Notes under the pieces: generated by a model | What the model was told of the DNA's origin: nothing | The model's input: the letters and a program-made list of their open reading frames with translations, nothing else | Database searches by the model: none | Source: Nocardia salmonicida NBRC 13393 | Lineage (GTDB): Bacteria; Actinomycetota; Actinomycetes; Mycobacteriales; Mycobacteriaceae | NCBI RefSeq assembly: GCF_001613085.1 | Contig: NZ_BDBR01000005.1 | Span: forward strand, 248,001 to 312,000 | Length of the DNA stretch: 64,000 nucleotides | Reading direction: 5' to 3' | Translations under genes and position numbers: made by a program | Part shown: in pieces, positions 46,578 through 56,119 of the stretch | How the letters are laid out: every line of letters starts with the position of its first letter | How positions within the stretch are numbered: position 1 is the first letter of the stretch

Positions 46578-47998
46578 GCCTGCTGCCCTTCCGGTACGGC
46601 GAACTTCCAACTTTCCCTGCGGTTTCGGTAGAACAGGTACGGAATGAGCAGCCCGACGATGCTCAGACCGCCACCGACGATCAGTAGATACACCCACGGA
46701 CTACCCGCGCCGAACTGCGAGGGCGGCACGAAGCCGATCGTGAACGCGGCGATCGAGGAGGCCGCGCCGAGCGCGCACAGCGCCATCAGCGCGGGCGCCC
46801 GGTAGCCGCGCGGGTGATCCGGATCGTCCCTGCGCAGCTTGGCGGCCGCGGCGAACATCAGCACGTACATGATCAGATACACCTGCGTGGTGATCACCGA
46901 CAGAATCCAGTACGCGCTGGAGACATTGGGGATGAAGGCGTAGAGCAGCGCGATGAACGTGGTGAACACACCCTGGGCCACCAGCATGTTCTGCTGCACG
47001 CCGTGCTTGTTGAGCCGGGTCAGGAACGGTGGCAGGTACCCCTCGCTGCGCCCGATCAGCAACAGGCCCTTCGACGGTCCGGCCAGCCAGGTCAGCATGC
47101 CGCCGACCGCGGCGGCCACCAGCGCGATGCCGACGATCGGAGTGAGGAAGCCGATTCCGAAATGGCTGAAGAAGGCGTCGAAGGCCTGCATCACGCCCGC
47201 GGTGAGACTCAAGCTCGCCGCTGGGACGACCCAGCTGATCGCCAGCGCGGGCAGGATGAAGATCACCAGCACCAGGCCCATGGCGAGGAACATCGCCTTC
47301 GGAAATTCCTTGGCCGGGTTCTTCAGCGACGACACATGCACCGCGTTCATCTCCATGCCCGCGTAGGACAGGAAGTTGTTCACGATCAACACGAGGCTCG
47401 CCAGACCGGCCCATGCGGGCAGCAGATGGTCCGAATTCATCGGCGCGGCAGAAGGATTGCCCTGTGCGAGGAACACCAGGCCGAGTACGACCAGCAGCGT
47501 GCCGGGGATCAGTGTGCCGATCACCAGGCCCATACTCGACAAACCGGCCACCGTTTTCGTCCCCTGCGAGGACACGTACACCCCTGCCCAATACACAGTG
47601 ATGATCACGATCGCCACATAGAGCCCGTTGGATGCCAGCGACGGATGAATGATGTACGCGAAAGTGCTTGCTACATAAGCGAGCAAACTCGGATAGTAGA
47701 AAATCGTCATGGCGAATTGGCACCAGACGGCGAGGAATCCGAGCGGCTTACTCAACCCCTCGCTGACCCATTGATACACCCCGCCCTGCCACCCCGACGC
47801 GAGTTCCGCGGCGACCAGCGAGGTCGGCATCAGAAACAGAATCGCGGGAATGACGTAGAGGAATACGCAGGCCAATCCGTAGACGGCCATGGTGGGCGCC
47901 GATCGAAGACTGGCCACCGAACTCGTGGTCATCAGCGCCAGGGTCACCCAGGAAAGATATTTCGTCGTAGTCGCGGATTTCGTCGCGGTGCCCGTCAT
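46574..47998 (-). CDS. APC family amino acid permease
   Basis: This 474-residue transporter has twelve hydrophobic helices and the APC fold, closest in feel to glutamate:GABA antiporter-like permeases (SSVASLRSAPTMAVYGLA, YAGMEMNAVHVSSLKNPAKE). The second segment is the conserved TM6-loop region. The ATG has AGGAGG at good spacing. It is first in the operon with the small membrane protein and M20 dipeptidase. Substrate specificity cannot be read. Confidence 0.9.
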   Translation of the reverse strand: MTGTATKSATTTKYLSWVTLALMTTSSVASLRSAPTMAVYGLACVFLYVIPAILFLMPTSLVAAELASGWQGGVYQWVSEGLSKPLGFLAVWCQFAMTIFYYPSLLAYVASTFAYIIHPSLASNGLYVAIVIITVYWAGVYVSSQGTKTVAGLSSMGLVIGTLIPGTLLVVLGLVFLAQGNPSAAPMNSDHLLPAWAGLASLVLIVNNFLSYAGMEMNAVHVSSLKNPAKEFPKAMFLAMGLVLVIFILPALAISWVVPAASLSLTAGVMQAFDAFFSHFGIGFLTPIVGIALVAAAVGGMLTWLAGPSKGLLLIGRSEGYLPPFLTRLNKHGVQQNMLVAQGVFTTFIALLYAFIPNVSSAYWILSVITTQVYLIMYVLMFAAAAKLRRDDPDHPRGYRAPALMALCALGAASSIAAFTIGFVPPSQFGAGSPWVYLLIVGGGLSIVGLLIPYLFYRNRRESWKFAVPEGQQA

Positions 47999-48130
47999 CA
48001 GCGTTGCCTCCTGCTGCGTTTACACAACTAGCGGAAACCACTCGATCAACGGATGAATGATAAATCGCGCAGGGAGGTATCGGGGCCACCGCCGCGCGCT
48101 GATCGCCGGTACGCGCGCGGCGGCGGCCGG

Positions 48131-48832
48131 TCAGGCAGCTCTGGCCGCCGAGTAGGGCTCCCAGCGGTATACGTCGCTGCGGGCGCCGTGATAGAGCGCG
48201 AGATCGACCGCGTCGAACATCGCCTGGCGTGGCCCCGACCGCTGCAACTGCGCCGCCGACACCGCCAGCCGCAGTACTCCGCCGCGCCGAGCGGTGCGCG
48301 CCGCACCCATCACCAGCGCCCGGCACCACCACGGCTCGGCCCGGAAACCCTCGCCGATCCCGTACACCCGAGCACGTTGGGCCACATCACGTTCCAGGTC
48401 GAGCATGCTGGTCAGCCCGAAGGCCATCCGGAACCCCACCTCGGGCAGTGCCGCCAACGCACCGGAGGAGGCGTCCCAGCGCGGCGCGGCGAACAGCCGG
48501 GTGCGTAGTTCCACCCGCTCCATCACCCGATCGGCGGCCTTGAGCCGCAACGTCGCCTCGTGCCGCGGCAGATCGGCGAACTCCGCGCGCCGAGCCTTGG
48601 TGGCGGCCTGGTCGTAGCCGTGCAGCACGATCGCGTCGCCTTCGAGCCGACGTCCGCGCAGCCACGACTGCGTCGCCGGATCGTCGACCAGTCGGTACTT
48701 GCCCTTCAGACGCGGCGCGACCAGCAACGACAGCCGCACCCCGCGCGCGTCCATCTCCCCGGCGAATTCGATCGCGGCATCGCGAGTCGTATCCCGGATC
48801 CCCGACACCGAAACGATCAACTCAGCGTTCAT
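48131..48832 (-). CDS. DUF2334-type polysaccharide deacetylase family protein
   Basis: This 233-residue protein with a divergent NodB-like fold starts MNAELIVSVSGI. ISVSGI and IVLHGYDQ match the first two strands, where a classical deacetylase would show metal-binding Asp/His (here His of LHGYD). The full HxxxH motif is not evident, so activity is uncertain. An upstream in-frame start would add 27 residues without family resemblance. A GC-rich hairpin (48089-48098 with 48114-48123) follows the stop and may terminate transcription. Confidence 0.75.
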   Translation of the reverse strand: MNAELIVSVSGIRDTTRDAAIEFAGEMDARGVRLSLLVAPRLKGKYRLVDDPATQSWLRGRRLEGDAIVLHGYDQAATKARRAEFADLPRHEATLRLKAADRVMERVELRTRLFAAPRWDASSGALAALPEVGFRMAFGLTSMLDLERDVAQRARVYGIGEGFRAEPWWCRALVMGAARTARRGGVLRLAVSAAQLQRSGPRQAMFDAVDLALYHGARSDVYRWEPYSAARAA

Positions 48833-48924
48833 GCACCAACGGTGGCAGCCCGAGGTGACGCCGGCGTGCTGCCCCGATGACGCCCCGACGAATTTCGGCG
48901 CACCACTCACCATCTGCCTGACAG

Positions 48925-48955
48925 AGAAAAGGGCCCGGCCGAAGCCCGGGCCCTT
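48925..48955 (-). terminator. intrinsic terminator after oligopeptidase B
   Basis: On the minus strand a 10-bp stem (48946-48955 with 48929-48938) closed by a TTCG-type tetraloop is followed by TTTTCTCT. It begins 5 nt after the ptrB stop. Confidence 0.88.
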
Positions 48956-48959
48956 CGGA

Positions 48960-51107
48960 TCACGCGTCCGCGAGACCCACTCGGTCGAGCACCCACGCGT
49001 ACTCGAAGCCGACTTCCTTCCACTTCTCGTAGCGTCCGCTCACACCGCCGTGGCCCGCGGTCATCTCCGTTTTCAGCAGCACCTCGTTGTCGCCGGTCTT
49101 GGTGGCGCGCAGCTTGGCGACCCACTTGGCCGGTTCCACGTAGAGCACGCGGGTGTCGTTGAGGCTGGTGATGGCCAGGATGGCCGGGTAGTTCTTGGCC
49201 TCGACGTTCTCGTACGGCGAGTACGACTTCATGTACTCGTAGACGTCCTTGTCGGCCAGCGGGTTTCCCCACTCGTCCCACTCGATCACCGTCAGCGGCA
49301 GCGACGGGTCGAGGATGGAGGTGAGGGGGTCGACGAAGGGGACGTTGGCGAGGATGCCGTTGAACAGCTCGGGGGCCAGGTTGGCCACCGCGCCCATCAG
49401 CAGCCCGCCCGCGCTGCCGCCGTCGGCGATCAACCGGTCGGGCGCGGTGGCGCCGGTGTCGATGAGATGGCTTGCGCAGGAGACGAAGTCGGTGAAGGTG
49501 TTCTTCTTCAGCAGCGTCTTGCCGTGCTCGTACCAGAGCCTGCCCATCTCGCCGCCGCCGCGCACATGCGCCACCGCGAACACCATGCCGCGATCGAGCA
49601 GCGACAGGCGCGAGACCGAGAACGACGGGTCGATGCTGGCCTCGTAGGAGCCGTAGCCGTAGAGCAGGGTGGGTTTCGGCCCGTCGGGCAGCCCGCTGCG
49701 CCTGATGATCGAGATCGGAATCCGGGTGCCGTCGGCGGCGACGGCCCAATCACGATGCTGCTCGTAGTCATCGGCGTCGTAACCGCCGAGCACCGGCTGT
49801 TCCTTGCGCAGCAGCAGCTCACCGGTGGTCGGCACGTAGTCGAACACCTGCATCGGCGTGATGAACGAGGTGACTCCCACGCGCAGCGTCGGCTGCTCCC
49901 ACTCCGGGCTCGAACCCGCACCGGCGGAGAACAATTCGAGGCCGAAGTCGAGCTCGGTCAGCTCACCGAAGCCTTCCGGGGTGAGCGGCCACACCGAAAG
50001 GCGAGGCAGCGCGTCGCGCCGGTAGCCGAGCACCAAGTGGTTGGCGAAGGCGTCGATGTCCTCGAGCCGCACATCCTCACGATGCCCGATCAGCGTCGTC
50101 ATGTCCGACGGGTCGGTGGCGGGCGCGACGGCGAGCACGAAGTTCTCCGCCTTCACCCCGTCGACCACATCGTTGTGCAGGATCAGGAACTTGTCCTCGC
50201 CCGCGATCACCGCGTGCTCGGCCGAGTACTCCACGCCTTCCCGACGCGGCAACAGCACCCGGAACTCACCCTCGGGATTGTCCGATTCCAGGACCCAACC
50301 CTCGGTGGTGATCTTGGAACCGAGCCAGACCATCAGGTACTTCTCGGAGCGGGTGGCACCGACACTGACCCAGTAGCGCTCGTCGGGCTCGTGGAACACC
50401 GTCACATCGGCGTCGGAACCGGTGCCGACGCGGTGGCGCCACACGGTGTCGGGGCGCCAGGACTCGTCGACGGTCTGATAGAAGATGTGCGTGCCGTCCA
50501 GCGACCAGGTCGCGCCCGGCGCCGCGCCCGCCACCTCGTCGGGCAGCATCTCGCCGGTGCGCAGGTCCTTGATCCGCAGCGTGTAGCGCTCGTCGCCGGA
50601 ACTGTCGACGGAGTAGGCCAGCAGGTTGCCGTCGTGGCTCAGCGAGAACGCGCCGAGGGCGAAGAAGTCCAGACCCTCGGCGAGGATATTGCTGTCGAGC
50701 AGTACCTGCTCGCCCTCGATCGCCGAGCCCGCTTCCAGCTGCGGCGGCGTCCACGCGTCGATACCCTCGGCCTTCGCGTCGACCGGACAGCGGCAGTGCA
50801 CGCCGTACTGTTTGCCCTCGAAACTGCGCGAGTAATACCAGTAGTCGCCCAGGCGGGTCGGCACCGAGAGATCGGTTTCCTGCGTCCTGGCCTTGATCTC
50901 GTCGAAGATCTTGTCCCGAAGGGGCTGCAGCTGGTCGGTCTGCGCCGCCGTGAAGGCGTTCTCCGCCTCCAGATACGCGATGACCTCGGGGTCTTCCTTG
51001 TCCCGTAGCCACTCGTAGTCGTCGACGAACGTGTCACCGTGGTGGACCCGCTCGAAGGGCGCCCTCTTCGCGATCGGCGCCGACACAGTCTCATTCTCGC
51101 CAGCCAT
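48960..51107 (-). CDS. ptrB: oligopeptidase B (S9 family prolyl oligopeptidase)
   Basis: This 715-residue protein has an N-terminal seven-bladed propeller (about 70-420) and a C-terminal alpha/beta-hydrolase domain. The nucleophile Ser is in GGSAGG near residue 560, with Asp in SLNDTRVLY and His in AGHGGVSGR. It cleaves peptides after Arg/Lys in the cytosol. The neighbourhood matches mycobacterial ptrB near purC/purB. The ATG lies 6 nt after a TACGGT box (minus strand 51114-51119), so it is leaderless, and the longer upstream frame is rejected. Confidence 0.93.
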   Translation of the reverse strand: MAGENETVSAPIAKRAPFERVHHGDTFVDDYEWLRDKEDPEVIAYLEAENAFTAAQTDQLQPLRDKIFDEIKARTQETDLSVPTRLGDYWYYSRSFEGKQYGVHCRCPVDAKAEGIDAWTPPQLEAGSAIEGEQVLLDSNILAEGLDFFALGAFSLSHDGNLLAYSVDSSGDERYTLRIKDLRTGEMLPDEVAGAAPGATWSLDGTHIFYQTVDESWRPDTVWRHRVGTGSDADVTVFHEPDERYWVSVGATRSEKYLMVWLGSKITTEGWVLESDNPEGEFRVLLPRREGVEYSAEHAVIAGEDKFLILHNDVVDGVKAENFVLAVAPATDPSDMTTLIGHREDVRLEDIDAFANHLVLGYRRDALPRLSVWPLTPEGFGELTELDFGLELFSAGAGSSPEWEQPTLRVGVTSFITPMQVFDYVPTTGELLLRKEQPVLGGYDADDYEQHRDWAVAADGTRIPISIIRRSGLPDGPKPTLLYGYGSYEASIDPSFSVSRLSLLDRGMVFAVAHVRGGGEMGRLWYEHGKTLLKKNTFTDFVSCASHLIDTGATAPDRLIADGGSAGGLLMGAVANLAPELFNGILANVPFVDPLTSILDPSLPLTVIEWDEWGNPLADKDVYEYMKSYSPYENVEAKNYPAILAITSLNDTRVLYVEPAKWVAKLRATKTGDNEVLLKTEMTAGHGGVSGRYEKWKEVGFEYAWVLDRVGLADA

Positions 51108-51229
51108 TGGTCCACCGTAGCCGCCCCACTCCAACCGGGCCCGCCAACTCGGCCGCGGGCGCTCGACAGCACCGTGCTCGCACCGGATGACTGAGTATTT
51201 CTGCGCATCTGCGCGAGGCCCGCTCTGCG

Positions 51230-51235
51230 TAATCT
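51230..51235 (+). promoter_or_regulatory. leaderless -10 box for the DUF2330 gene
   Basis: TAATCT, then 6 nt, then ATG 51242. The two divergent -10 boxes of ptrB and this gene lie about 110 nt apart. Confidence 0.55.
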
Positions 51236-51241
51236 GACCGC

Positions 51242-52279
51242 ATGGGGATGCGGTACGCAGTTCGATCGTTGGTCCTGGCTGCCGGGGTGGCGCTGGCCGC
51301 GGGATCGGGGGCGGTGATGTCGGCCAACGCGTGTGCGTGCGGCGGCGTCGTCAGCGGGGACAGTTCGGCGCGAGTGAACAGCGAAACGGCGGTCCTCGGC
51401 TGGGACGGGCGGCGCGAGACCGTGCTGATGCGGTTGGGGATGCGGTTCGCCGGCGCCGACGCGGCGCTGATCGTGCCGACGCCGACGCCCGCGACTGTCT
51501 CAGCCGGGAATTCGGACTCGTTCGCGGAGCTCTCGCGCATGACCGCGCCGGAGCGTGTCACCGAGTACGACTGGTTCGGCAGCGGTTCGCTGGGCGGCGA
51601 CACATCCGGCGCCGCTCCGGGTGCGGGCCCCGATGTGCTCGGCCGGGTGCAGCTGGGCCCGTTGGAGGCAACCACCTTGCGCGGCGGAGATCTCACCGGA
51701 ATCCGAGAGTGGCTCGACGCCAACGGCTATCAACTCCGTCCTGAAGTGAGCGCAACCCTCGAGCCCTACCTTCGCGAGGGCTGGTCCTTCGTCGCCATGC
51801 GCCTCACCAGTGCCGAACCCCTCTCCGGCGCCCTCGACCCGGTCCGCCTCGCCTTCGATTCCGACCGCCTCGTGTACCCGATGCGCATGTCGGCCGCCGC
51901 GACCACACCGCAGTCGGTGCACCTCTACCTCTTCGGTGACCACCGGGTGGCGCGCATCGACCCCGACACCGATCACCACACCGTCACCACCGAATTCGCC
52001 TCTCCTGTGTCCGAACCCAGCGACCCGGACCTGAAAGCGCTTGCCGCAGGCGGCAACTACCTCACCGAACTCTCGGTCTACATCCCCGATCCCGCCGCGA
52101 TCACCAGCGATTTCCTTTTCGGCCCCGCCGCCGACGACGTCCCCGTACGGGACCGCGTGGTGAGCAAGGAGTACGTCGAAATCCTGGGCCTGCCCGCGGG
52201 TTACGTACTGATCGTGGCCGGACTGTCGGTGATCGGGGTGATCGCGAGCGCAGTCCTGCGGCGACGGTCCGCGAAGTAG
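51242..52279 (+). CDS. DUF2330 secreted or anchored protein
   Basis: This 345-residue protein has an N-terminal signal peptide (hydrophobic about 8-28, cleavage near ANACACGG), an extracytoplasmic DUF2330 domain, and a C-terminal membrane helix (about 318-338) ending in RRRSAK. It therefore probably faces outward and is anchored at its C-terminus. CACGG after the signal is the family's conserved Cys region. Function is unknown. It is convergent with the Ag85-like esterase gene, with 2 nt between stops. Confidence 0.85.
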   Translation: MGMRYAVRSLVLAAGVALAAGSGAVMSANACACGGVVSGDSSARVNSETAVLGWDGRRETVLMRLGMRFAGADAALIVPTPTPATVSAGNSDSFAELSRMTAPERVTEYDWFGSGSLGGDTSGAAPGAGPDVLGRVQLGPLEATTLRGGDLTGIREWLDANGYQLRPEVSATLEPYLREGWSFVAMRLTSAEPLSGALDPVRLAFDSDRLVYPMRMSAAATTPQSVHLYLFGDHRVARIDPDTDHHTVTTEFASPVSEPSDPDLKALAAGGNYLTELSVYIPDPAAITSDFLFGPAADDVPVRDRVVSKEYVEILGLPAGYVLIVAGLSVIGVIASAVLRRRSAK

Positions 52280-52281
52280 TC

Positions 52282-53241
52282 TCAGGCCCCGAGCGCGGGT
52301 GCGATGACGGGCCACGAGGCGTGCAGGGCGTCCTGCCAGTAGGACCAGGAGTGGGTACCCACCGGGTGGTAGTCGATCCTGGCGCCGATGCCCGCGCCAC
52401 GCAGCCGCTGGTCGAAGGCCACCATGCAGGTGTTGACGCCGAGTTCGATGGGTCCGCCGAGGAAGATGTTCTCGGCCAGCGTCGGCTTGAGTTCGGCCTC
52501 GTGCGGGCCGGGGATGCCGGTGCCGGTCGACAAATACAGTGCCTTGCCGCGCAGCCCGTCGATCATCAGAGCCGGGTCGTGCGAGGCCCAGTCGGGGCTG
52601 CCGGGCGCTCCCCACATATTGACCGGGTTGCCGCCGCGATTGACGATGGAGAACATCATCGCGCCCGCCGCCATCGCGATGTCGGGGCAGGCGCTGTAAC
52701 CGGCGACCGCGCGGTAGAGGCCGGGGTGGCGGGCCGCCAGGATGTAGGCCGCGTTGCCGCCCATGGACAGCCCGCCGATGCCGTTCAGGCCGTTGCCGTT
52801 GAATTGTCCGTCGATCAGTCCCGGCAGTTCCTGGGTGAGGAACGTTTCCCACTTGTACCGGCCGAAACGCGGATCGTCGACGATCCAGTCGGTGTAGTAG
52901 CTGGCCTGGCCGCCCATCGGGAGCACCACGTTGACGTTCTTGTCGCGGAAGAAGGCTTCGGCGTCGGTGGCGTTGGTCCAGGTGCTCTGGCCGATGCCGG
53001 GGTCGAGCCCGTCGAGCAGGTAGTACGTGCCGCGCGAGCCACCGCCGGCCGGATGCAGGACCTGTAGATCGACATTGCGGCCCATCGCGGGCGAGGAGAC
53101 GGTGATGGCCGTCCGGTACGGAGTCAGGTCGTTGACGCCGATGATCTGTGCGGCAGACGCCGTCGTGGGGTGAACCACCGCCGGTCCGAGCACACCGAGA
53201 GCAATTGCCAGCACCGCTGCAGCAACACCTGTACGACGCAC
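52282..53241 (-). CDS. secreted esterase, mycolyltransferase (Ag85)-like
   Basis: This 319-residue exported alpha/beta hydrolase has a Sec signal peptide that ends near PTTASAAQ. The nucleophile motif GGLSMGGNAAY, the oxyanion-side YYLLDGLDP and the late His in HSWSYWQDAL match the antigen 85/FbpA-like esterase family of mycolic-acid bacteria. Mycolyl transfer from trehalose monomycolate is a plausible role, but family members include simple esterases. The GTG start has GGAGGG six nt upstream, and longer readings lack a ribosome-binding site. Confidence 0.87.
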   Translation of the reverse strand: MRRTGVAAAVLAIALGVLGPAVVHPTTASAAQIIGVNDLTPYRTAITVSSPAMGRNVDLQVLHPAGGGSRGTYYLLDGLDPGIGQSTWTNATDAEAFFRDKNVNVVLPMGGQASYYTDWIVDDPRFGRYKWETFLTQELPGLIDGQFNGNGLNGIGGLSMGGNAAYILAARHPGLYRAVAGYSACPDIAMAAGAMMFSIVNRGGNPVNMWGAPGSPDWASHDPALMIDGLRGKALYLSTGTGIPGPHEAELKPTLAENIFLGGPIELGVNTCMVAFDQRLRGAGIGARIDYHPVGTHSWSYWQDALHASWPVIAPALGA

Positions 53242-53376
53242 GATGTACCCTCCATAACCGCATGCCAATGACAGTCCAAAATAACCCATAGGGCAGCGAA
53301 CTGGAAGCATTCAGCGTTTCGGGCGTTTCTCCAGCAAACTTCCGAGTTCGCGATGACCGCTTCGTCCGAAATCGGG

Positions 53377-53799
53377 TCAGCGGGTGAGCGCGCCCCGGAT
53401 CGACCCCGCCAGATAGTCGAGATCCGCCCGCGCGGGTGACGTCGGCCGCGCGCGCAAGCCGAAACCGTCACCGGGCGTCCGTGGGATCACGTGCAGGTGC
53501 ACATGGAAGACCTCCTGCCCGGCCGTCACCCCGTCGGCGAGAAAGAAGTTCACCCCGTCGGCCGCTACCTCACTGCTGCGCAGCGCGGCGGCGATCTGCT
53601 GCCCGACCTGAAAGAGCTTGCCGCCCAACGCGGGATCGAGATCGGCCAGACTCGGCGCGGGCACCTTGGGCACCACCAGGACATGGCCCGGTGTCACAGG
53701 ACGAATGTCCATGAAGGCGAGGACCTCGTCGTCCTCGTAAACCTTCGAGGACGGGGCGGCCCCGGCGATGATGTCGGCGAAGATCGTGTACGGATTCAC
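53377..53799 (-). CDS. HIT family protein
   Basis: This 140-residue histidine triad nucleotide-binding hydrolase has its catalytic motif HVHLHV near residue 100, preceded by PGHVLVVPK. HIT proteins hydrolyse adenosine phosphoramidates or related nucleotides. The GTG start lies 6 nt after a TACCGT box (minus strand 53806-53811). That removes 26 residues of a longer Arg-rich reading that has no family resemblance. Confidence 0.92.
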   Translation of the reverse strand: MNPYTIFADIIAGAAPSSKVYEDDEVLAFMDIRPVTPGHVLVVPKVPAPSLADLDPALGGKLFQVGQQIAAALRSSEVAADGVNFFLADGVTAGQEVFHVHLHVIPRTPGDGFGLRARPTSPARADLDYLAGSIRGALTR

Positions 53800-53881
53800 C
53801 CGCGTACGGTATCGACCTTTACGCACGAAAGCCCGCCACCTGCGCCGAAAAAGCGGCAGTGGCGAGCTGATTCGCACAGCT

Positions 53882-55303
53882 CTACAGAATCGGCGACGGC
53901 GAGTAGCGCGCGGCTTCCGGATTGGCTTCGACCAGCTTCTGCACCTGCGCGACCACCTCGGACACCTGGTCCGAGGCCGCGCCGATGAACGCGGCCTTGT
54001 CGGCCAGCGCCGCGTCGAGACCCGCCCGGTCGAGCGGCATCCGCTCGTCGGCGGCCAGACGATCCAGCAGATCGGGTTCGCGCCCCTGCTCGCGCATGGC
54101 CAGCGCCACCGCCACCGCGTGCTCTTTGATGACCTCGTGCGCGGTCTCGCGGCCGACGCCCGCGCGCACCGCGGCCATCAGGATGCGGGTGGTGGCCAGG
54201 AACGGCAGGTACCGATCGAGCTCACGCGAGACCACCGCCGGGTAGGCGCCGAACTCGGCGAGCACGGTCAGGAAGGTCTCCATCTGCCCGTCGATGGCGA
54301 AGAACGCGTCCGGCAGCGCGACCCGGCGCACCACCGAGCAGAACACATCGCCCTCGTTCCACTGCGCGCCCGCCAGCTCGGCCGCCATCGAGCCGTAGCC
54401 GCGCAGGATCACCTGCAGGCCGTTCACCCGCTCGCACGACCGCGTGTTCATCTTGTGCGGCATCGCCGACGACCCGACCTGCCCCGGCTGGAAACCCTCG
54501 GTGACCAGCTCATGACCGGCCATCAGCCTAATCGTGTGCGCGAACGACGACGGCCCGGCTCCCAGCTGCACCAGCGCGGACAGCACGTCGTGATCCAGCG
54601 AACGCGGGTACACCTGACCCACGCTGGTGAACACGTTCGCGAAGCCGAGGTGGGTCGCCACCTGCTGCTCGAGTGCGGCGAGCTTGTTCGCGTCACCGTC
54701 GAGCAGGTCGAGCATGTCCTGGGCGGTGCCCATCGGGCCCTTGATCCCGCGCAGCGGGTAGCGCTCGATCAGCTCACGCACGCGCGCGAGGCCGACCAGC
54801 ATCTCGTCGGCGGCCGAGGCGAAGCGCTTGCCCAGCGTGGTGGCCTGCGCGGCGACATTGTGCGAGCGCCCGGCCATCACCAGGGTCTGGTACTCGGCGG
54901 CCCGCTCGGCCAGCCGCGCCGCGATGGCGATGCCGTGGTCGTAGACGTGCTGGAGGGAGAGCCGGATCTGCAGCTGCTCGACGTTCTCGGTGAGGTCGCG
55001 GCTGGTCATGCCCTTGTGCACGTGTTCGTGCCCGGCGAGGGCGTTGAATTCCTCGATGCGCGCCTTCACGTCGTGGCGGGTGACCCGCTCACGCTCGGCG
55101 ATCGAGGCCAGGTCCACCTGGTCGATGACGCGTTCATAATCCTCGACAACCCCTGCGGGGACATCGATTCCGAGTTCGGCCTGCGCACGCAGCACCTCCA
55201 GCCACAGCCGGCGCTCGAGCACGATCTTGTTCTCGGGCGACCAGAGCGCGACGAGCTCCGGGCTGGCGTATCGGGTGGCGAGGACATTCGGGACGAGGCT
55301 CAC
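53882..55303 (-). CDS. purB: adenylosuccinate lyase
   Basis: PurB, 473 residues, catalyses two fumarate-releasing steps in purine synthesis (SAICAR to AICAR, and adenylosuccinate to AMP). The superfamily signature SSAMPHKMN is near residue 265 and the N-terminal TSRDLTENVEQ near residue 85. The GTG start lies 8 nt after a TAGACT box (minus strand 55312-55317) that overlaps the end of the tetR gene, so purB can be transcribed on its own. A second GTG two codons upstream is closer to the box and less likely. Confidence 0.95.
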   Translation of the reverse strand: MSLVPNVLATRYASPELVALWSPENKIVLERRLWLEVLRAQAELGIDVPAGVVEDYERVIDQVDLASIAERERVTRHDVKARIEEFNALAGHEHVHKGMTSRDLTENVEQLQIRLSLQHVYDHGIAIAARLAERAAEYQTLVMAGRSHNVAAQATTLGKRFASAADEMLVGLARVRELIERYPLRGIKGPMGTAQDMLDLLDGDANKLAALEQQVATHLGFANVFTSVGQVYPRSLDHDVLSALVQLGAGPSSFAHTIRLMAGHELVTEGFQPGQVGSSAMPHKMNTRSCERVNGLQVILRGYGSMAAELAGAQWNEGDVFCSVVRRVALPDAFFAIDGQMETFLTVLAEFGAYPAVVSRELDRYLPFLATTRILMAAVRAGVGRETAHEVIKEHAVAVALAMREQGREPDLLDRLAADERMPLDRAGLDAALADKAAFIGAASDQVSEVVAQVQKLVEANPEAARYSPSPIL

Positions 55304-55309
55304 GAGCAC

Positions 55310-55963
55310 TCAGTCTAATTGCCGCACCCGTTCGGGCTGGGAGGGCATCATGTTCGGGACCACGGGCGGGGCGACGATGTCGATCATTTCCAGCAGACCG
55401 GCCCGTGCCGGTCGGCGTGGTTCGGGGTGGCCCTCGATCAGCGCGGCGACCACCGCACCGTCGACGACGGCCACCATCCTGCGTAACTGCTCGGGGCGCA
55501 CCACCCGGTCGGAGCGGCGCAGCACGTCGGCGAGCAGGTCCTCCAGCTGGGTGCGTAGTCGGAGCTGGACCTCGCGTAACTCGGGGTGACGGGCCGAGGC
55601 CACCGAACGCTCGTAGCGGGCGATGAGCTGGCCGCGGGCGTCGAGGTCGCCGTCGTCGGGGCCGACGAGCACGTCGAGCACGAGCTCGACCGTCGCCTCG
55701 GTGCCGCGCCTGCGATGACTGACCTCACCGACGCGGCGGCGCATCGCGTCGAGTTCGATCGCGCCGCTGAACTCGACGGCGCGGGCGATCAGATCCTCCA
55801 ATGATTCGAAGTAGTAGGTGGTCGAAGCGAGTGGAAGATCGGCTCGCGAGGCCACCGAACGATGCCGCACAGCGTCGAAGCCGCCTTCGAGCAACAGCTC
55901 AGCCGCCGCCGCCACCAGAGCCTGCCGACGTCGTTCGCCTTTCGGGGTCGTTGCGGTGGTCAC
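55310..55963 (-). CDS. TetR family transcriptional regulator
   Basis: This 217-residue protein has an N-terminal helix-turn-helix (about 10-60, recognition region VASRADLPLASTTYYFESL) and a helical ligand-binding domain. The GTG start is taken from the HTH position. The gene lies directly upstream of purB on the same strand, and its stop is 6 nt from the purB start. A link to purine control is possible but not shown, because purB has its own -10 box. The ligand is unknown. Confidence 0.88.
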   Translation of the reverse strand: MTTATTPKGERRRQALVAAAAELLLEGGFDAVRHRSVASRADLPLASTTYYFESLEDLIARAVEFSGAIELDAMRRRVGEVSHRRRGTEATVELVLDVLVGPDDGDLDARGQLIARYERSVASARHPELREVQLRLRTQLEDLLADVLRRSDRVVRPEQLRRMVAVVDGAVVAALIEGHPEPRRPARAGLLEMIDIVAPPVVPNMMPSQPERVRQLD

Positions 55964-56119
55964 CGTGCAGGAGTGCCAGTCATCATCAGTTCAACCGTGC
56001 GCAATCGTCATCGGGGAAACACTGGGAATTCGGGATAACTGAGTTTTACCGTATCCCGGCACAGATGTGTTCGTACTACGCAAAGTTGTTGTCGCACATC
56101 ACTGTTGACAAGGGTCGAA

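Noticed and set aside
48081..48130. GC-rich CCGCCGCGCG/CGCGCGGCGG arms considered a firm terminator
   Set aside because: There is no T-run, and the sequence is simple GC repeats that pair easily by chance. It is mentioned only as a possibility in the deacetylase entry.
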